Source: Streptacidiphilus fuscans
GTDB taxonomy: Bacteria > Actinomycetota > Actinomycetes > Streptomycetales > Streptomycetaceae
DNA: 64,000 bases
Direction of reading: 5' to 3'
Assembly (NCBI RefSeq): GCF_015690355.1
Contig: NZ_JADPRT010000007.1
Coordinates: 62,001 to 126,000 of the forward strand
In this document: positions 1-8,526 of the stretch, one piece after another
Layout: each line of letters opens with the position of its first letter
How positions within the stretch are numbered: position 1 is the first letter of the stretch
The notes under the pieces: model-generated
Seen by the model: only the letters and a program-made list of their open reading frames with translations
What the model was told of the DNA's origin: nothing
Database searches by the model: none
Program-made: the position numbers and the translations under genes

Positions 1-648
1 GCTGACCGGCGGGCAGTCGTGACGGCGTAGCGGCTCCACCTCGTAGGGGCGGCCCAGCAGTTCGGCGACGTCGGCGCTGTCGCGCAGCTGCGCATGCGGG
101 TTGCTCACGGCGGCGCGACGGCTGCGGAGGGCCGTCGCGGCCAGCTCGCGCTCGTCGGTGAGACCCGCGTCGAGCAGCGCCTGGGCCTGGAGCGCGGCCA
201 GCGCGACCGTGTCGGGCCAGAGCGGCGCGAGGGTGTAGGGGTCGAGCTGACGGGTCAGCACATCGCGGAGGCTGCCCGGGCTGGACTTGCCGTAGGAGTA
301 GACGAGCGCCGTGTCGGCCTCGCCGGTCTGGAGTTTGACCCAGGCCTCGTAGAGGGCCCAGGCGCCGTCCATCTCCACATGCGACTCGGAGATCGGCGGC
401 CAGGCGCCGACGCCGTCGAGCGTCATGGTGAAGGAGAAAGCGCGACCGGCGAGGTAGTCGCTGCTGCCCGAGCAGGTGAAGCCGATCTGGTTGGCTGTCA
501 GTCCCGTCTGCTTGAGTACGTCGTGGAGGACGGGCATCACCAGCTCGACCTCGGAGAGCTGGTCGGTGTGACGGGTGTGGTCGCTCTGCGCGAAGGCGAC
601 GACGGCGATCTCGCGCAGTCCCCTCTTGGGGCTGTTGGAGCTGCTCAC
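1..648 (-). CDS. thiolase-domain (lipid-transfer/acetyl-CoA acetyltransferase type) protein, 3' end cut by window
   Basis: Reading from a GTG at 648 the protein begins with SSSNSPKRGLREIAVVAFAQ and runs open to the window edge, so the C-terminus is missing. The CSGSSDYLAGRAFSF stretch, the later GEADTALVYSYGK segment and LDPYTLAPLWPDTVALAALQ are typical of the Ltp/SCP2-type thiolases of actinobacteria, which make or cleave a C-C bond on a CoA ester and often depend on a DUF35 partner. The GTG overlaps the stop of the upstream DUF35 gene (GTGA), so the two are translationally coupled. It could be a true thiolase or an Ltp2-like retro-aldolase; the catalytic His and Cys near the C-terminus lie outside the window and cannot be checked. 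Confidence 0.85.
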   Translation of the reverse strand, partial: MSSSNSPKRGLREIAVVAFAQSDHTRHTDQLSEVELVMPVLHDVLKQTGLTANQIGFTCSGSSDYLAGRAFSFTMTLDGVGAWPPISESHVEMDGAWALYEAWVKLQTGEADTALVYSYGKSSPGSLRDVLTRQLDPYTLAPLWPDTVALAALQAQALLDAGLTDERELAATALRSRRAAVSNPHAQLRDSADVAELLGRPYEVEPLRRHDCPPVS

Positions 649-1172
649 ATCCACCTCCGGTAGCTCTCGGGGTCGGCGTCCGGTTCGCCCGTGGGACGGA
701 AGTGACTGATGCTGGCGAGGCTCGGGCCGAGTTCGTCGCGCCAGACGGCCTCGACGCGCTGTCCGATGCGGACCTCGGCGTAGGGGGTGTCGCCGATGCG
801 CGCGTGCAGCCCGACATGGGCGCCGTCGATCAGCACGTAGGCGTAGCAGTAGGGCACCTCGACGTCGAGGCCCTTGGCGGCGATGTTGACGATGCAGAAG
901 GTGGTGACGGTGCCGGTGTGCGGCAGTTCGAGCTGCTCGGAGGTGGCGATGCCGCAGGTCGGGCAGGCCCCTCGGGGCGGGACGTAGACGCGGGTGCACT
1001 GCGGGCAGCGCTCGGCCAGCAGGCGCTTCTCGCGCAGGGCGTTGAGGAACCGGGTCTGCGCGGTGCCGGGGCTGTAGGCGTACTCCAGGCGGGCGGGGAT
1101 CGTCACCCGGGTGATCGGCTCGGCACCGGCCAGTTCGGCTATGCCCGCGAGGAGTTCGGCGGCTGAGGTCAT
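645..1172 (-). CDS. Zn-ribbon OB-fold protein (DUF35)
   Basis: A 175-residue protein with the two-part DUF35 layout. A rubredoxin-like zinc ribbon (CPQC, then CPTC about 14 residues later) comes after the helical segment FLNALREKRLLAERCPQC, and an OB-fold follows (TGTVTTFCIVNI, YCYAYVLIDGAHVGLHARI). In this family the partner thiolase or retro-aldolase (as in ChsH2-Ltp2) needs the DUF35 subunit for activity and substrate access. Here it overlaps both the downstream thiolase and the upstream second DUF35 gene by 4 bp, which suggests a fixed-ratio complex. The start at 1172 is set by the ATGA overlap. All four ribbon cysteines are present. Confidence 0.9.
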   Translation of the reverse strand: MTSAAELLAGIAELAGAEPITRVTIPARLEYAYSPGTAQTRFLNALREKRLLAERCPQCTRVYVPPRGACPTCGIATSEQLELPHTGTVTTFCIVNIAAKGLDVEVPYCYAYVLIDGAHVGLHARIGDTPYAEVRIGQRVEAVWRDELGPSLASISHFRPTGEPDADPESYRRWM

Positions 1173-1705
1173 ACGGCGGGGCCTTCCGGTTCCGTCGGGG
1201 CGGCGTCGTCCGTGCCCGGCGCCGACGCGGTCTCGGTCGAGGTCGCGGCATCGGTCGGGGTCGCGGCATCGGTCACCGGCACGAAGCAGGCGATGTCGGT
1301 GATGGCCCCGGTGCGCTCCTCGGCCCAGCGGACGGCGACGCGCATGCCGGTGCGCACGCTCGCGCGGGGTGCGTCCAGCGCGTGCAGCAGTGCGGTGTCG
1401 GCGCCGTCCAGGCGGACCAGCACCCAGGCGAAGGGGGTGTCCAGCGGCTGGTAGGGACGCGGACTGGCGTTCCAGGCCCAGGTGGTGACGGTGCCGAGCT
1501 GGCCCAGCGGCACCAGGTGGGTGAGCTCCTCTGCGGTCACCGGGTCGTACTCGGCGGGCGGGCAGATCACCCTGCCGTCACTGCCGCGCACGCCGAGGAC
1601 GACGCGCTCGCGCAGCCCGGTGAGGAACGCTCCGAGGACAGGGCCGGTGGAGCGGGTGAACGGGAACTCGACGATCAGCGGTGCGCTGAGCACCTCGGGG
1701 GGCAT
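1169..1705 (-). CDS. OB-fold protein (DUF35) lacking the zinc ribbon
   Basis: A 178-residue protein starting at ATG 1705 (MPPEVLSAPLIVEFPFTRS). It has the DUF35 OB-fold pattern (LGQLGTVTTWAWNASPRP, FAWVLVRLDGADTALLHAL, MRVAVRWAEE). In the segment where the sister protein carries four zinc cysteines only one Cys remains (GSDGRVICPPAEYDP), so no zinc site can form. The C-terminal 30 residues are a low-complexity Ala/Thr/Pro tail with repeated ATPTDAATSTETAS. It overlaps the downstream zinc-ribbon DUF35 gene by 4 bp. The pair probably arose by duplication, with one copy keeping the metal-binding part. A role as second subunit of the thiolase complex is inferred from context. Confidence 0.8.
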   Translation of the reverse strand: MPPEVLSAPLIVEFPFTRSTGPVLGAFLTGLRERVVLGVRGSDGRVICPPAEYDPVTAEELTHLVPLGQLGTVTTWAWNASPRPYQPLDTPFAWVLVRLDGADTALLHALDAPRASVRTGMRVAVRWAEERTGAITDIACFVPVTDAATPTDAATSTETASAPGTDDAAPTEPEGPAV

Positions 1706-1818
1706 GGCGGTTCCTCTTCCGGGGGTCGGGGATCTGTGGGTCTGCGGTCTGGGGCCTGGGTCTGCGGGATGGGGTCTGCGGATCTGCGGGACTACGGGAC
1801 GCGCGTCTGCGGTCCGCG
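1706..1818. repeat. short imperfect TCTGCGG-type repeats between two genes
   Basis: The 113-bp gap between the crotonase stop and the DUF35 start is built largely from copies of (T)CTGCGG(G/T) spaced about 7-16 bp (tctgcggtct, tctgcgggat, tctgcggatctgcgg, tctgcggtcc). No coding signal is seen. It may separate expression of the enoyl-CoA hydratase from the DUF35-thiolase block or be replication-slippage debris. Confidence 0.5.
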
Positions 1819-2622
1819 TCACCGGCGGCGGTAGACGGGGGCGCGCTTCTCGGCGAAGGCGCGGGGGCCCTCCTTCGCGTCCTCGGTCGCGAAGATCGGC
1901 CAGCCGATCTCCAGCTCCCGCTTCAGGCCGTCCTCTTCGCTCATCGGAGCGGTCTCGTAGACGGATCGCTTGACCGCCTCGACGGCGAGCGGCGCGGCCT
2001 CGTTGACGGCCTCGGCCAGCTCCAGCGCGCGTTTGAGCGCCGTGCCGTCCGGGACGACGCTGCCGACCAGGCCGATGTCGCGCGCCTCGGCGGCGCTGTA
2101 GCGACGGCCGGTCAGCAGCATCTCCAGCGCGTGGGTGTGCGGGATCTGCCGGGCCAGCCGGACGGTGGACCCGCCGACCGGGAAGAGCCCGCGCCGGACC
2201 TCGAAGAGTCCGAAACTCGCGGACTCCGCCGCCACCCGGATGTCGGTCGCCTGCAGCACTTCGGTGCCGCCCGCGACGCAGACGCCCTCGACGGCGGCGA
2301 TGACCGGCTTGCGTGGGCGGTGGTGGCGCAGCATCGCCTTCCAGTGCAGATCCGGGTCGGCGGCGAGCCGCGCGCGGTACGCGTCGTCCTCGGCGAAACC
2401 TCCGCCGGCAAGCGCTTTGAGGTCCATTCCGGCGCAGAAAGCACCGCCCGCGCCGGTCAGCACAATTGATCTGATCGCGTCGTCCGCGTCCGCCTCGATC
2501 CACGCGTCGTGGAGTCCCACCAGCATCGGAAGTGAGAACGCGTTCTTTGCCTCGGGACGATTCAGGGTCAGCACCAGCGTCGCGCCGTGCCGCTCGATGA
2601 TCAGATGTTCCGTGCCCGTCAT
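1819..2622 (-). CDS. enoyl-CoA hydratase/isomerase (crotonase) family protein
   Basis: 267 residues, the normal crotonase length. The first oxyanion-hole block is GAGGAFCAGMDLKAL (about residue 60) and the second is KPVIAAVEGVCVAGGTEV. The segment SFGLFEVRRGLFPVGGS keeps the Glu and GG that line the active site. The protein hydrates or isomerises 2-enoyl-CoA thioesters in the cytoplasm. It is the first gene of a leftward run that continues with two DUF35 proteins and a thiolase, so hydratase and thiolase steps of one beta-oxidation spiral are encoded together. The divergent promoter contains two KstR-like sites, the nearer one 45 bp before this start. Substrate cannot be told from sequence alone. 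Confidence 0.9.
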   Translation of the reverse strand: MTGTEHLIIERHGATLVLTLNRPEAKNAFSLPMLVGLHDAWIEADADDAIRSIVLTGAGGAFCAGMDLKALAGGGFAEDDAYRARLAADPDLHWKAMLRHHRPRKPVIAAVEGVCVAGGTEVLQATDIRVAAESASFGLFEVRRGLFPVGGSTVRLARQIPHTHALEMLLTGRRYSAAEARDIGLVGSVVPDGTALKRALELAEAVNEAAPLAVEAVKRSVYETAPMSEEDGLKRELEIGWPIFATEDAKEGPRAFAEKRAPVYRRR

Positions 2623-2666
2623 GGCATCGCCTCCGCCGTGGCTGCCGACCTTGTCCGGTTCAGATC

Positions 2667-2680
2667 TAGAACAGGTTGCA
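2667..2680. promoter_or_regulatory. KstR-type operator 1 (perfect TNNAACNNGTTNNA)
   Basis: TAGAACAGGTTGCA fits every fixed position of the 14-bp KstR (TetR family) consensus described for actinobacterial cholesterol regulons. It sits 45 bp upstream of the crotonase start, in the divergent promoter with the acyl-CoA synthetase. The match is seen directly; binding by a KstR homologue is inference. Confidence 0.65.
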
Positions 2681-2711
2681 GTCTTGCTGACGGGTTTTCA
2701 AGTACGGTTCC

Positions 2712-2725
2712 AAGAACAAGTTCAA
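2712..2725. promoter_or_regulatory. KstR-type operator 2 (one mismatch)
   Basis: AAGAACAAGTTCAA matches the same TNNAACNNGTTNNA motif except for the first T. It lies 49 bp before the acyl-CoA synthetase start and 45 bp (centre to centre) from operator 1, so each divergent gene has its own box. Confidence 0.55.
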
Positions 2726-2773
2726 GATGCCGGAAGCCTGGAGTTCTGAAGGCCCCGCTCCTACTCTCCGGCC

Positions 2774-4486
2774 ATGGAATTCAACCTGGCCGATCTGTTC
2801 GAGCAAGCGGTTGACCACTTCCCCGAGCGCGAGGCGATCAGCTGCGCCACCGTCGACGGCAGAGCCGTGCAGCGGCGCACCTTCGCGGAGCTGGACGAGC
2901 GCGCGAACCGCCTCGCCCACCACCTGTCCGAGGCCGGGCTCGGTCCGGGCGACCGGATCGCCGTCTACGCCCTGAACTGCGTGGAGTGGGTCGAGTCGCT
3001 GCTGGCGATCTGCAAGGTGCGCGCGGTCTGCGTCAACGTGAACTACCGGTACGTCACGGACGAGTTGACCTACCTGCTGGGGATGGCCGAGCCCACAGCG
3101 ATGATCTACCAGGAGCGCTTCGCCGACCGGGTCGCCGAGGTCCGGCCGGGCCTGTCCGGGCTGCGGCACCTGATCGTGATCGAGGAGCCCGGGACCGGGG
3201 CCTCGGACGTCGCTCCGGCCAGGGACGTGGCTCCCGCCGGGGACGTGGCTCCCGGCCTGGGCACCGCCCTGCCTGCGGTTCCGTACGAGAAGGCGGTCGC
3301 CTCCGGCGGCCCGCAGCGCGACTTCGCGCCGCGCTCGGCCGACGACCACTACCTGCTCTTCACCGGCGGGACCACCGGTCTGCCGAAGGGCGTCGTCTGG
3401 CGGCAGGAGGACGTCTTCTTCGCCCTCGGCGGCGGCATCGACGTCACCAACGGCCACCGGATGGCGACCCCCGAGGAGATCGCCACCACCGCCTACGACA
3501 ACCCGGTCACCTTCCTGCCGATCGCACCGCTGATGCACGGCGCGACCCAGTGGGCGCTGATGCAGCAGTTGTTCCGCGGCAACCGCGCGGTGCTGGTCGA
3601 CCGCTTCGACGCCGACCGGGTCTGGCAGCTGGTCGGCAGCGAGAAGGTGAACGTAGTGATGATCACCGGCGACGCGATGGGCCGCCCCCTGGTCGAGGCG
3701 CTCGGCGCCGCCGTCGAGGCGAGCTCGGGCCCAGGCGCAGGCGCGAGCGAGGGCTACGACGTGACGTCGCTGTTCGGGCTGGTCAGCAGCGCCGCGTTGT
3801 TCTCGGCGCCGGTGAAGAACCGCTTCCTCGACCTGCTGCCCAACCTCTATTTGAGCGACGCGATCGGCTCCAGCGAGGGCGGCGCGGGCGGCGTCAGCCA
3901 GTGGAGCGCGGCCGACCGGGAGGGCGGCGGACAGGGGTCGGTGACCACCAAGCCGATCGGCGACTCCGACGTCGTCGACGACGACCTCAACCCGCTCCCC
4001 GCGGGCGTCGTCGGCAGGCTCGCCCGGCGCGGCAACATACCGCTCTGCTACCTGGGCGACCCGGCCAAGAGCGCGGAGGTCTTCCGTACCGCGCCCGACG
4101 GCACCCGCTACGCCGTGCCCGGCGACTGGGCACGCCGGGAGGAGGACGGCCGGATCACGCTGCTCGGTCGCGGGTCGTCCTGTATCAACTCCGGCGGGGA
4201 AAAGGTCTTCCCCGAGGAGGTCGAGTCGGCGATCAAGGCCCACCCAGCGGTATACGACACGGTCGTCGTGGGCGCGCCGGACGAGCGGTGGGGCGAGACC
4301 GTGGTGGCGCTGGTCCACCAGCGCGAGGGGCAGCCCGAGCTCACCCTGGAGGCGCTGCAGGCGCACTGCCGGGCCCATGTCGCGGGTTACAAGGTCCCGC
4401 GCCGGCTCCGACTCGTCCCGCTGATCGAACGCACCCCGACCGGCAAGCCGGACATGCGGTGGGCGAAGCAGGCGGCCGCGGTCTGA
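2774..4486 (+). CDS. acyl-CoA synthetase (AMP-binding, FadD type)
   Basis: 570 residues of the ANL superfamily. The P-loop-like motif LLFTGGTTGLPKGVVW (about 195-210) and the C-terminal hinge/lysine block (ITLLGRGSSCINSGGEKVFPEEVE, then RTPTGKPDMRW) are complete. The enzyme adenylates a carboxylic acid and loads it on CoA. An extra loop near residues 145-160 carries a small tandem repeat (DVAPARDVAPAGDVAPG). The close match of GGTTG-PKG and the C-terminal GKPD(M)RWAK to mycobacterial FadD17/FadD19-like enzymes suggests a bulky isoprenoid or steroid-side-chain substrate, but this is an inference. It is divergent from the crotonase-DUF35-thiolase genes and shares their operator region. Confidence 0.92.
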   Translation: MEFNLADLFEQAVDHFPEREAISCATVDGRAVQRRTFAELDERANRLAHHLSEAGLGPGDRIAVYALNCVEWVESLLAICKVRAVCVNVNYRYVTDELTYLLGMAEPTAMIYQERFADRVAEVRPGLSGLRHLIVIEEPGTGASDVAPARDVAPAGDVAPGLGTALPAVPYEKAVASGGPQRDFAPRSADDHYLLFTGGTTGLPKGVVWRQEDVFFALGGGIDVTNGHRMATPEEIATTAYDNPVTFLPIAPLMHGATQWALMQQLFRGNRAVLVDRFDADRVWQLVGSEKVNVVMITGDAMGRPLVEALGAAVEASSGPGAGASEGYDVTSLFGLVSSAALFSAPVKNRFLDLLPNLYLSDAIGSSEGGAGGVSQWSAADREGGGQGSVTTKPIGDSDVVDDDLNPLPAGVVGRLARRGNIPLCYLGDPAKSAEVFRTAPDGTRYAVPGDWARREEDGRITLLGRGSSCINSGGEKVFPEEVESAIKAHPAVYDTVVVGAPDERWGETVVALVHQREGQPELTLEALQAHCRAHVAGYKVPRRLRLVPLIERTPTGKPDMRWAKQAAAV

Positions 4487-4571
4487 CCAGCCACGCGAGC
4501 CGGGGGCCGGGGGTGGGAAGCCGGGCGGACCTGCCACGTTGACCGCGCTGACCTGCGCTTCTGCCTGCTTC

Positions 4572-4597
4572 GACCGGACCGGCATCAGGGTCCGGTC
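4572..4597. terminator. stem-loop after the acyl-CoA synthetase
   Basis: GACCGGACC and GGTCCGGTC form a perfect 9-bp stem around an 8-nt loop, 86 bp after the stop. There is no clear T-run, as usual in streptomycetes. The rest of 4487-4724 shows no gene. Confidence 0.45.
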
Positions 4598-4724
4598 AGG
4601 GTCGCCCTCGGGGTTCTCCCCCAGAGTTCCCCGAGCTCCCCCTGATCACCGGCGCCGCTGTCACCTGGAGAGGTTACGGTGGATTCCTGCGGACCGGGGC
4701 GTCAGCGAGAGAGGCAGGTCGGCC

Positions 4725-5423
4725 ATGGAGGTTGCAGGAGTGCTGAGCGCCTTGTTCGCCCTCGTCGGCATCAGCGTGATCGTCCTGGTGGTCCTCGGGA
4801 TGGTCCGGGCCGCCCGCGCGGTCGGAGCCAAGGCGGAGGACCTCAGCCTCAGGACGAAGGCGTACACCAATCTCGGCTCCCAGGGCCGGATCGCCACCAC
4901 GCGGCTCCGGCTGCGCAGCTCCCTGGAGGGCACGCGGGACGCACTCAACGCCGCTTCCTCGCAGGACGCCCAGGTCGGTGAGTCGATGGCGCTGCTTCGG
5001 CGGCTCAGCGAGCACGCGGCCGAGCTCGACGGCCAGTTGCGCGTGCTGGAGCGCGAGCCCGACGCCGCCCGTGTGGACGCCAAGCTCCCGGAGCTGCGGC
5101 GGCGCGCCGAGCGGATCATGCACGCCGCGGAGGAGCTGCGCTGGGCCGTGCAGGACCGCCAGCACCGCTTCTCCGAGGACGACCTCGCGCGGCTCAGCGA
5201 CGAGTGCACGCAGGAGGCCGACGCCCTCCGCCACTGGGACCGCCCCCGCCAGGCGGACGCAACAGCGGGCACGGACGCCGGCGAGGCGGCCCGCTCCACC
5301 GGGACCGGCCCGACCGGCCCTGCGCCGAAGCGGCTGACCACCGCCCGCTGGCCCACGGCCGACGAAATGCTCGGCTTCGTCGACCGGATACGTCGGCCCA
5401 GCGGCGAGGCCAACTCCCGCTGA
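4725..5423 (+). CDS. single-pass membrane protein with coiled coil, unknown function
   Basis: ATG 4725 (MEVAGVLSALFALVGIS) was chosen because it is preceded by a purine-rich GAGAGAGGCAGG and begins directly with a transmembrane helix (about residues 5-30, rich in V, I and L). The 232-residue protein continues with a long charged helical part (LRRLSEHAAELDGQLRVLE, LPELRRRAERIMHAAEELRWAVQDR) likely to form a coiled coil inside the cell, then a Pro/Thr/Gly-rich linker and a conserved-looking end (RWPTADEMLGFVDRIRRP). I do not recognise a family with an assigned role. It stands alone, facing the DUF2332 gene. Confidence 0.7.
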   Translation: MEVAGVLSALFALVGISVIVLVVLGMVRAARAVGAKAEDLSLRTKAYTNLGSQGRIATTRLRLRSSLEGTRDALNAASSQDAQVGESMALLRRLSEHAAELDGQLRVLEREPDAARVDAKLPELRRRAERIMHAAEELRWAVQDRQHRFSEDDLARLSDECTQEADALRHWDRPRQADATAGTDAGEAARSTGTGPTGPAPKRLTTARWPTADEMLGFVDRIRRPSGEANSR

Positions 5424-5506
5424 CGGGACGACGGGCGGCTACGTCGCATCGCTCCCATCGGTCACATCGCCCGTATCGCCCGCCTCGCCCGCGAGGCCCG
5501 GCTCGC

Positions 5507-6697
5507 TCACATCGCCCAGGCGGGCAGCCCGTGCGGGTACGCCTCAGCCAGCAGGATCCGGTCCCGCGTGCCGATGCGCACCGACGCGCGGAAGGGGAAG
5601 CTGTTGCCGACCCGTTCCGGCTCGAAGGAGACGTAGGCGAACGGCGCTTCCGCGCTGCTCTCACCGGCGAGACGGGCCAGTTCGGCGCTGACCTCGGCCC
5701 ATTCCTGCGCCGGGACGTACTGCTTCATGATCGAGTGCCAGACCACGGTCAGCGTCCCGTCCTGGACGTGCACGCCCTTGAGGAACTCCGCCGCTCCCAG
5801 CCGCTGCACCTGGGCCGGGTGCCGGGCGGCCAGCTCCAGGGCGCCGCGCAGGCGGGCGGAGCGGGCGGGCTGGTCGGCCCAGACGTAGGCACGCAGCGCC
5901 AGTGCGCCGCTCTCGGTGAGCGGGTCGATGGGGGTCAGGTCGCAGCCATGGCGTTCGACCACGTCGAGGGTGGGGTGTGACTCGGCCGCCTCGGCCAGCC
6001 AGGTCGGCACGCCGCCCTGCCAGGCGTCGTCCAGGTGCACCGGCGAGTCCGGGCTGCCCCACGTGTAGCCGGGCGCGCTGTAGCGGAAGAGTTCGGGACG
6101 GAGGTTGAGCCCAGCGCTGGAACCGAGCTCGAAGAGACGGATCGGCAGCGGGTGGTCCACGGAGGCGCGCAGCAGAGCGGCGATCAGCAGGTTCGCCCGG
6201 CCCACCTCGTTGGTCTGCGGCGGCCGGGTCATCCAGTCGCGGATCCACGGCAGTTCGTCGGCGACGACCTGGCGGAACTCCCGCCAGCACGCGTCCGACC
6301 GTGAGGCGTCGGCGGTGCCGCCGGCGCTCGGGTAGTACGGCGCGAGGCGGGGCGCCCGGCCGGTGAGGACGAGCGCGTGCACGCCGCCCAGCAGGCGCAG
6401 CGCGATGGCGTCCGGGCCGGGAGCCTGCTCGTACCCGGCGACCGCGTCGGCGCACGGGCCACCGGCACGGACGTCCTCGGCGGCCCGGCGCAGCAGACCG
6501 GCGTAGAACGGTGAGCCGAGTTCCTCGCAGCCGAGGGCCTGCCGCTCGAACAGCAGTGCCGTGCGCTCCACGCCGGAGGCGGCGTCCGGCGTCGTCTCCG
6601 CGACGAACGCGCCGCCGGGCGGCCGAACCTCCGCGACGCCACCCGCCTCAGGGCGCGCCGTCGCACCGCCCGCGACCTCGCCCGATGCCTCGCTCAC
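5507..6697 (-). CDS. DUF2332 family protein
   Basis: The GTG at 6697 (MSEASGEVAGGATARPEAGG) is preceded by GGAGGA at 7-bp spacing, a far better ribosome site than those of the in-frame ATGs further upstream. The resulting protein has 396 residues. Characteristic DUF2332 blocks are LFERQALGCEELGSPFYAGLL, the central LPIRLFELGSSAGLNLRPELFRY (which looks like a Rossmann methyltransferase-type glycine loop) and VVWHSIMKQYVPAQEW near the end. The family is frequent in actinobacteria and has no proven function; the ELGSSAGLN loop could bind a nucleotide-like ligand, which is only a guess. Confidence 0.82.
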   Translation of the reverse strand: MSEASGEVAGGATARPEAGGVAEVRPPGGAFVAETTPDAASGVERTALLFERQALGCEELGSPFYAGLLRRAAEDVRAGGPCADAVAGYEQAPGPDAIALRLLGGVHALVLTGRAPRLAPYYPSAGGTADASRSDACWREFRQVVADELPWIRDWMTRPPQTNEVGRANLLIAALLRASVDHPLPIRLFELGSSAGLNLRPELFRYSAPGYTWGSPDSPVHLDDAWQGGVPTWLAEAAESHPTLDVVERHGCDLTPIDPLTESGALALRAYVWADQPARSARLRGALELAARHPAQVQRLGAAEFLKGVHVQDGTLTVVWHSIMKQYVPAQEWAEVSAELARLAGESSAEAPFAYVSFEPERVGNSFPFRASVRIGTRDRILLAEAYPHGLPAWAM

Positions 6698-6883
6698 GCC
6701 CGTCCTCCGCTCTGCGTTCACACTGCTGCTGATCATGCACCAGTTGCCGTGCTCCCACACCGAACCGGACGGTGAGCCCGATCACGGTCCGAACGGGACC
6801 GAACGCGGACCGAACGCGGACCGAGCGGGGACCGGCAACAATTCGGTCGCTCCGTCGCTCGGGCCAGGGCTAGCCTCCAAGGC

Positions 6884-7390
6884 ATGCCTGATGTGTCGCA
6901 GCTCGCACCGCTCGCCTCCGCGCTCGCGGACCAGGACCGCCTGCACGCCTACGCCACCGCCGTCCTGGCCGGGGCCGAGGGCGTGGCTCCTGCCGAACTC
7001 GGGCGTCACGCCGCCCGGTTGGTGGCGGCAGGCCTGCTCCGGGCGCGGTCCGAGGACGGCCGGCTGGTTGCGGACGCCGAGCCGTTCGCCGCAGCCCTGC
7101 GCGGTCCTGCCAAGCAGCAGGACGTGCCCGGCGGGCCCGGCGCGGACGTGGCGCAGCTCTTCCGCGACGGACGGCTGACCGAGATCCCGGTCCGCCCCGC
7201 GCGGCGACTCGCGCTACTGGCGTACCTGACGGAGCGGATCTTCGAGCCGGGCGTCCGCTACACCGAGCCCGAGGTCAACATCGCGCTCAAGCAGTACTGG
7301 GACGACTGCGCCGCGCTGCGCCGCTACCTGGTAGAGAACGGATTCCTGACCCGCTCGGCCGACGGCACCTCCTACCGCGTCGCGGACTGA
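6884..7390 (+). CDS. DUF2087 family protein with winged-helix-like N-terminus
   Basis: 168 residues. The C-terminal DUF2087 part is clear (KQQDVPGGPG..., LAYLTERIFEPGVRYTEPEVNIAL, DDCAALRRYLVENGFLTRS.DGTSYRV). The first 75 residues resemble an ArsR-like winged helix (LAPLASALADQDRLHAYATAVL, APAELGRHAARLVAAGLL). DUF2087 domains are commonly joined to or placed near small DNA-binding regulators, so a cytoplasmic regulator is a reasonable reading. It is transcribed away from DUF2332, and the 186-bp divergent gap shows a GAACGC/GACCGAACGCGGACCGA direct-repeat run at about 6790-6828. Confidence 0.8.
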   Translation: MPDVSQLAPLASALADQDRLHAYATAVLAGAEGVAPAELGRHAARLVAAGLLRARSEDGRLVADAEPFAAALRGPAKQQDVPGGPGADVAQLFRDGRLTEIPVRPARRLALLAYLTERIFEPGVRYTEPEVNIALKQYWDDCAALRRYLVENGFLTRSADGTSYRVAD

Positions 7391-7430
7391 CCCAGACAGA
7401 GGCCCTGAGACGTGGCTCTCCAGGCCCTGC

Positions 7431-8462
7431 TCAGGCGGTGCGTGCGCCGCCGAGCATCGCGCGGAGCTCGTCGGCGGAGACGCTGCCGGGCGGGAGGCCC
7501 TCGAGGGCCAGCCGGGTGACCTCGTGGCGCAGCAGGTCGTTGAGCGGGGTCGGCACGCCGTGCATCCGGCCCAGCAGGGCGATCTCGCCGTTGAGGTAGT
7601 CCGCCTCGACGCTGCCGCCACGGGTCAGGCTCTGCCAGGTCGAGCCCCCGGCCCGGTCGACCTCGGGGATGTCCACGACCCGCATCCGCTCGCCCTGGAC
7701 CACCGAGCGCTCCTTCTCGGAGTTGTAGGGGATCCCGGCCGCGTCGAGCACGGCCACGCCCTCGGCCCTCACCTGCGCCAACAGGTCCTCGGCTCCGGCC
7801 CCCTGCGCCAGCGCGGAGCGGCCGAGCAGCGCCTCCAGGGCGTTGGCAAGGTTGTTGAGCAGCTTTCCGTGCTTCCAGCGCATCACGTCCGGCACGACGG
7901 GGGCGGCGAAGTACGACGCCTCCAGGTCGGCGGCGATCTGGCGCAGCAACGCCGAGTCCGCGCTCTCCGCACCGTTCTCGGGGAAGTGACCGAGCGTCAG
8001 GATGCCGGTGAGCGGAGCACAGTGCGCCACCACCGTGCCGGGCTCCAGATGGGTCGCGGGCAGCCACACGGTCATGCCCACCACCGTGCGGAAGTGCCGC
8101 AGCGCGGTGCGCTCGTTGGCGACGCCGTTCTGCGCGCAGACGATCGGCAGGACCTCGCCCGCCGTGCCGCCGCCCAGGACGGGCGCGAGCGACCACTGAC
8201 GCAGCAGCCCCTCGCTGTCCTGCGACTTGACCGCGAGCACCAGCACGTCTTCCGCGCCGAGCGGGCCCATGTCCTCGTGGTGGGCGTAGGAGGGGATGCG
8301 CAGGCGCTCCTCACCCTGAGGCGTCACCAGCCGCAGCCCGGTGTTGCGCAGCGCGTCCAGATGCGCGCCGCGCGCGACCAGGGCGACCTCGCGCCCGCTC
8401 TGGGCCAACCGGCCGCCGACAGCGCCGCCAACGGCGCCCGCCCCGACGATGATGTAGCGCAT
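7431..8462 (-). CDS. ketopantoate reductase (PanE/ApbA) family protein
   Basis: 343 residues. The N-terminal Rossmann loop GAGAVGGAVGGRLAQ (residues 7-21) binds NADP(H). The ApbA core follows (LVLAVKSQDSEG, VCAQNGVANE), and the C-terminal helical domain has WKHGKLLNNLANALEALLG with the Lys and Asn pair used by the family. The classic activity is reduction of 2-dehydropantoate to pantoate, but many streptomycete copies are not the housekeeping PanE. This gene is alone, with no pantothenate neighbours, and a second family member lies at 59636-60808 inside a catabolic operon, so both may act on other 2-oxo acids. Confidence 0.85.
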   Translation of the reverse strand: MRYIIVGAGAVGGAVGGRLAQSGREVALVARGAHLDALRNTGLRLVTPQGEERLRIPSYAHHEDMGPLGAEDVLVLAVKSQDSEGLLRQWSLAPVLGGGTAGEVLPIVCAQNGVANERTALRHFRTVVGMTVWLPATHLEPGTVVAHCAPLTGILTLGHFPENGAESADSALLRQIAADLEASYFAAPVVPDVMRWKHGKLLNNLANALEALLGRSALAQGAGAEDLLAQVRAEGVAVLDAAGIPYNSEKERSVVQGERMRVVDIPEVDRAGGSTWQSLTRGGSVEADYLNGEIALLGRMHGVPTPLNDLLRHEVTRLALEGLPPGSVSADELRAMLGGARTA

Positions 8463-8526
8463 ACGCAGGACTCTAGCGTCCGCGACCGGTCCGGCTGCAC
8501 CACCGCGTCGCCGAGTCGGCGAAGGC

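Noticed and set aside
2666..4585. 639-codon open frame on the minus strand opposite the acyl-CoA synthetase
   Set aside because: It is an antisense shadow: composition is skewed to Arg, Gly, Val and Asp with no family features, while the plus-strand frame has clear AMP-binding motifs.
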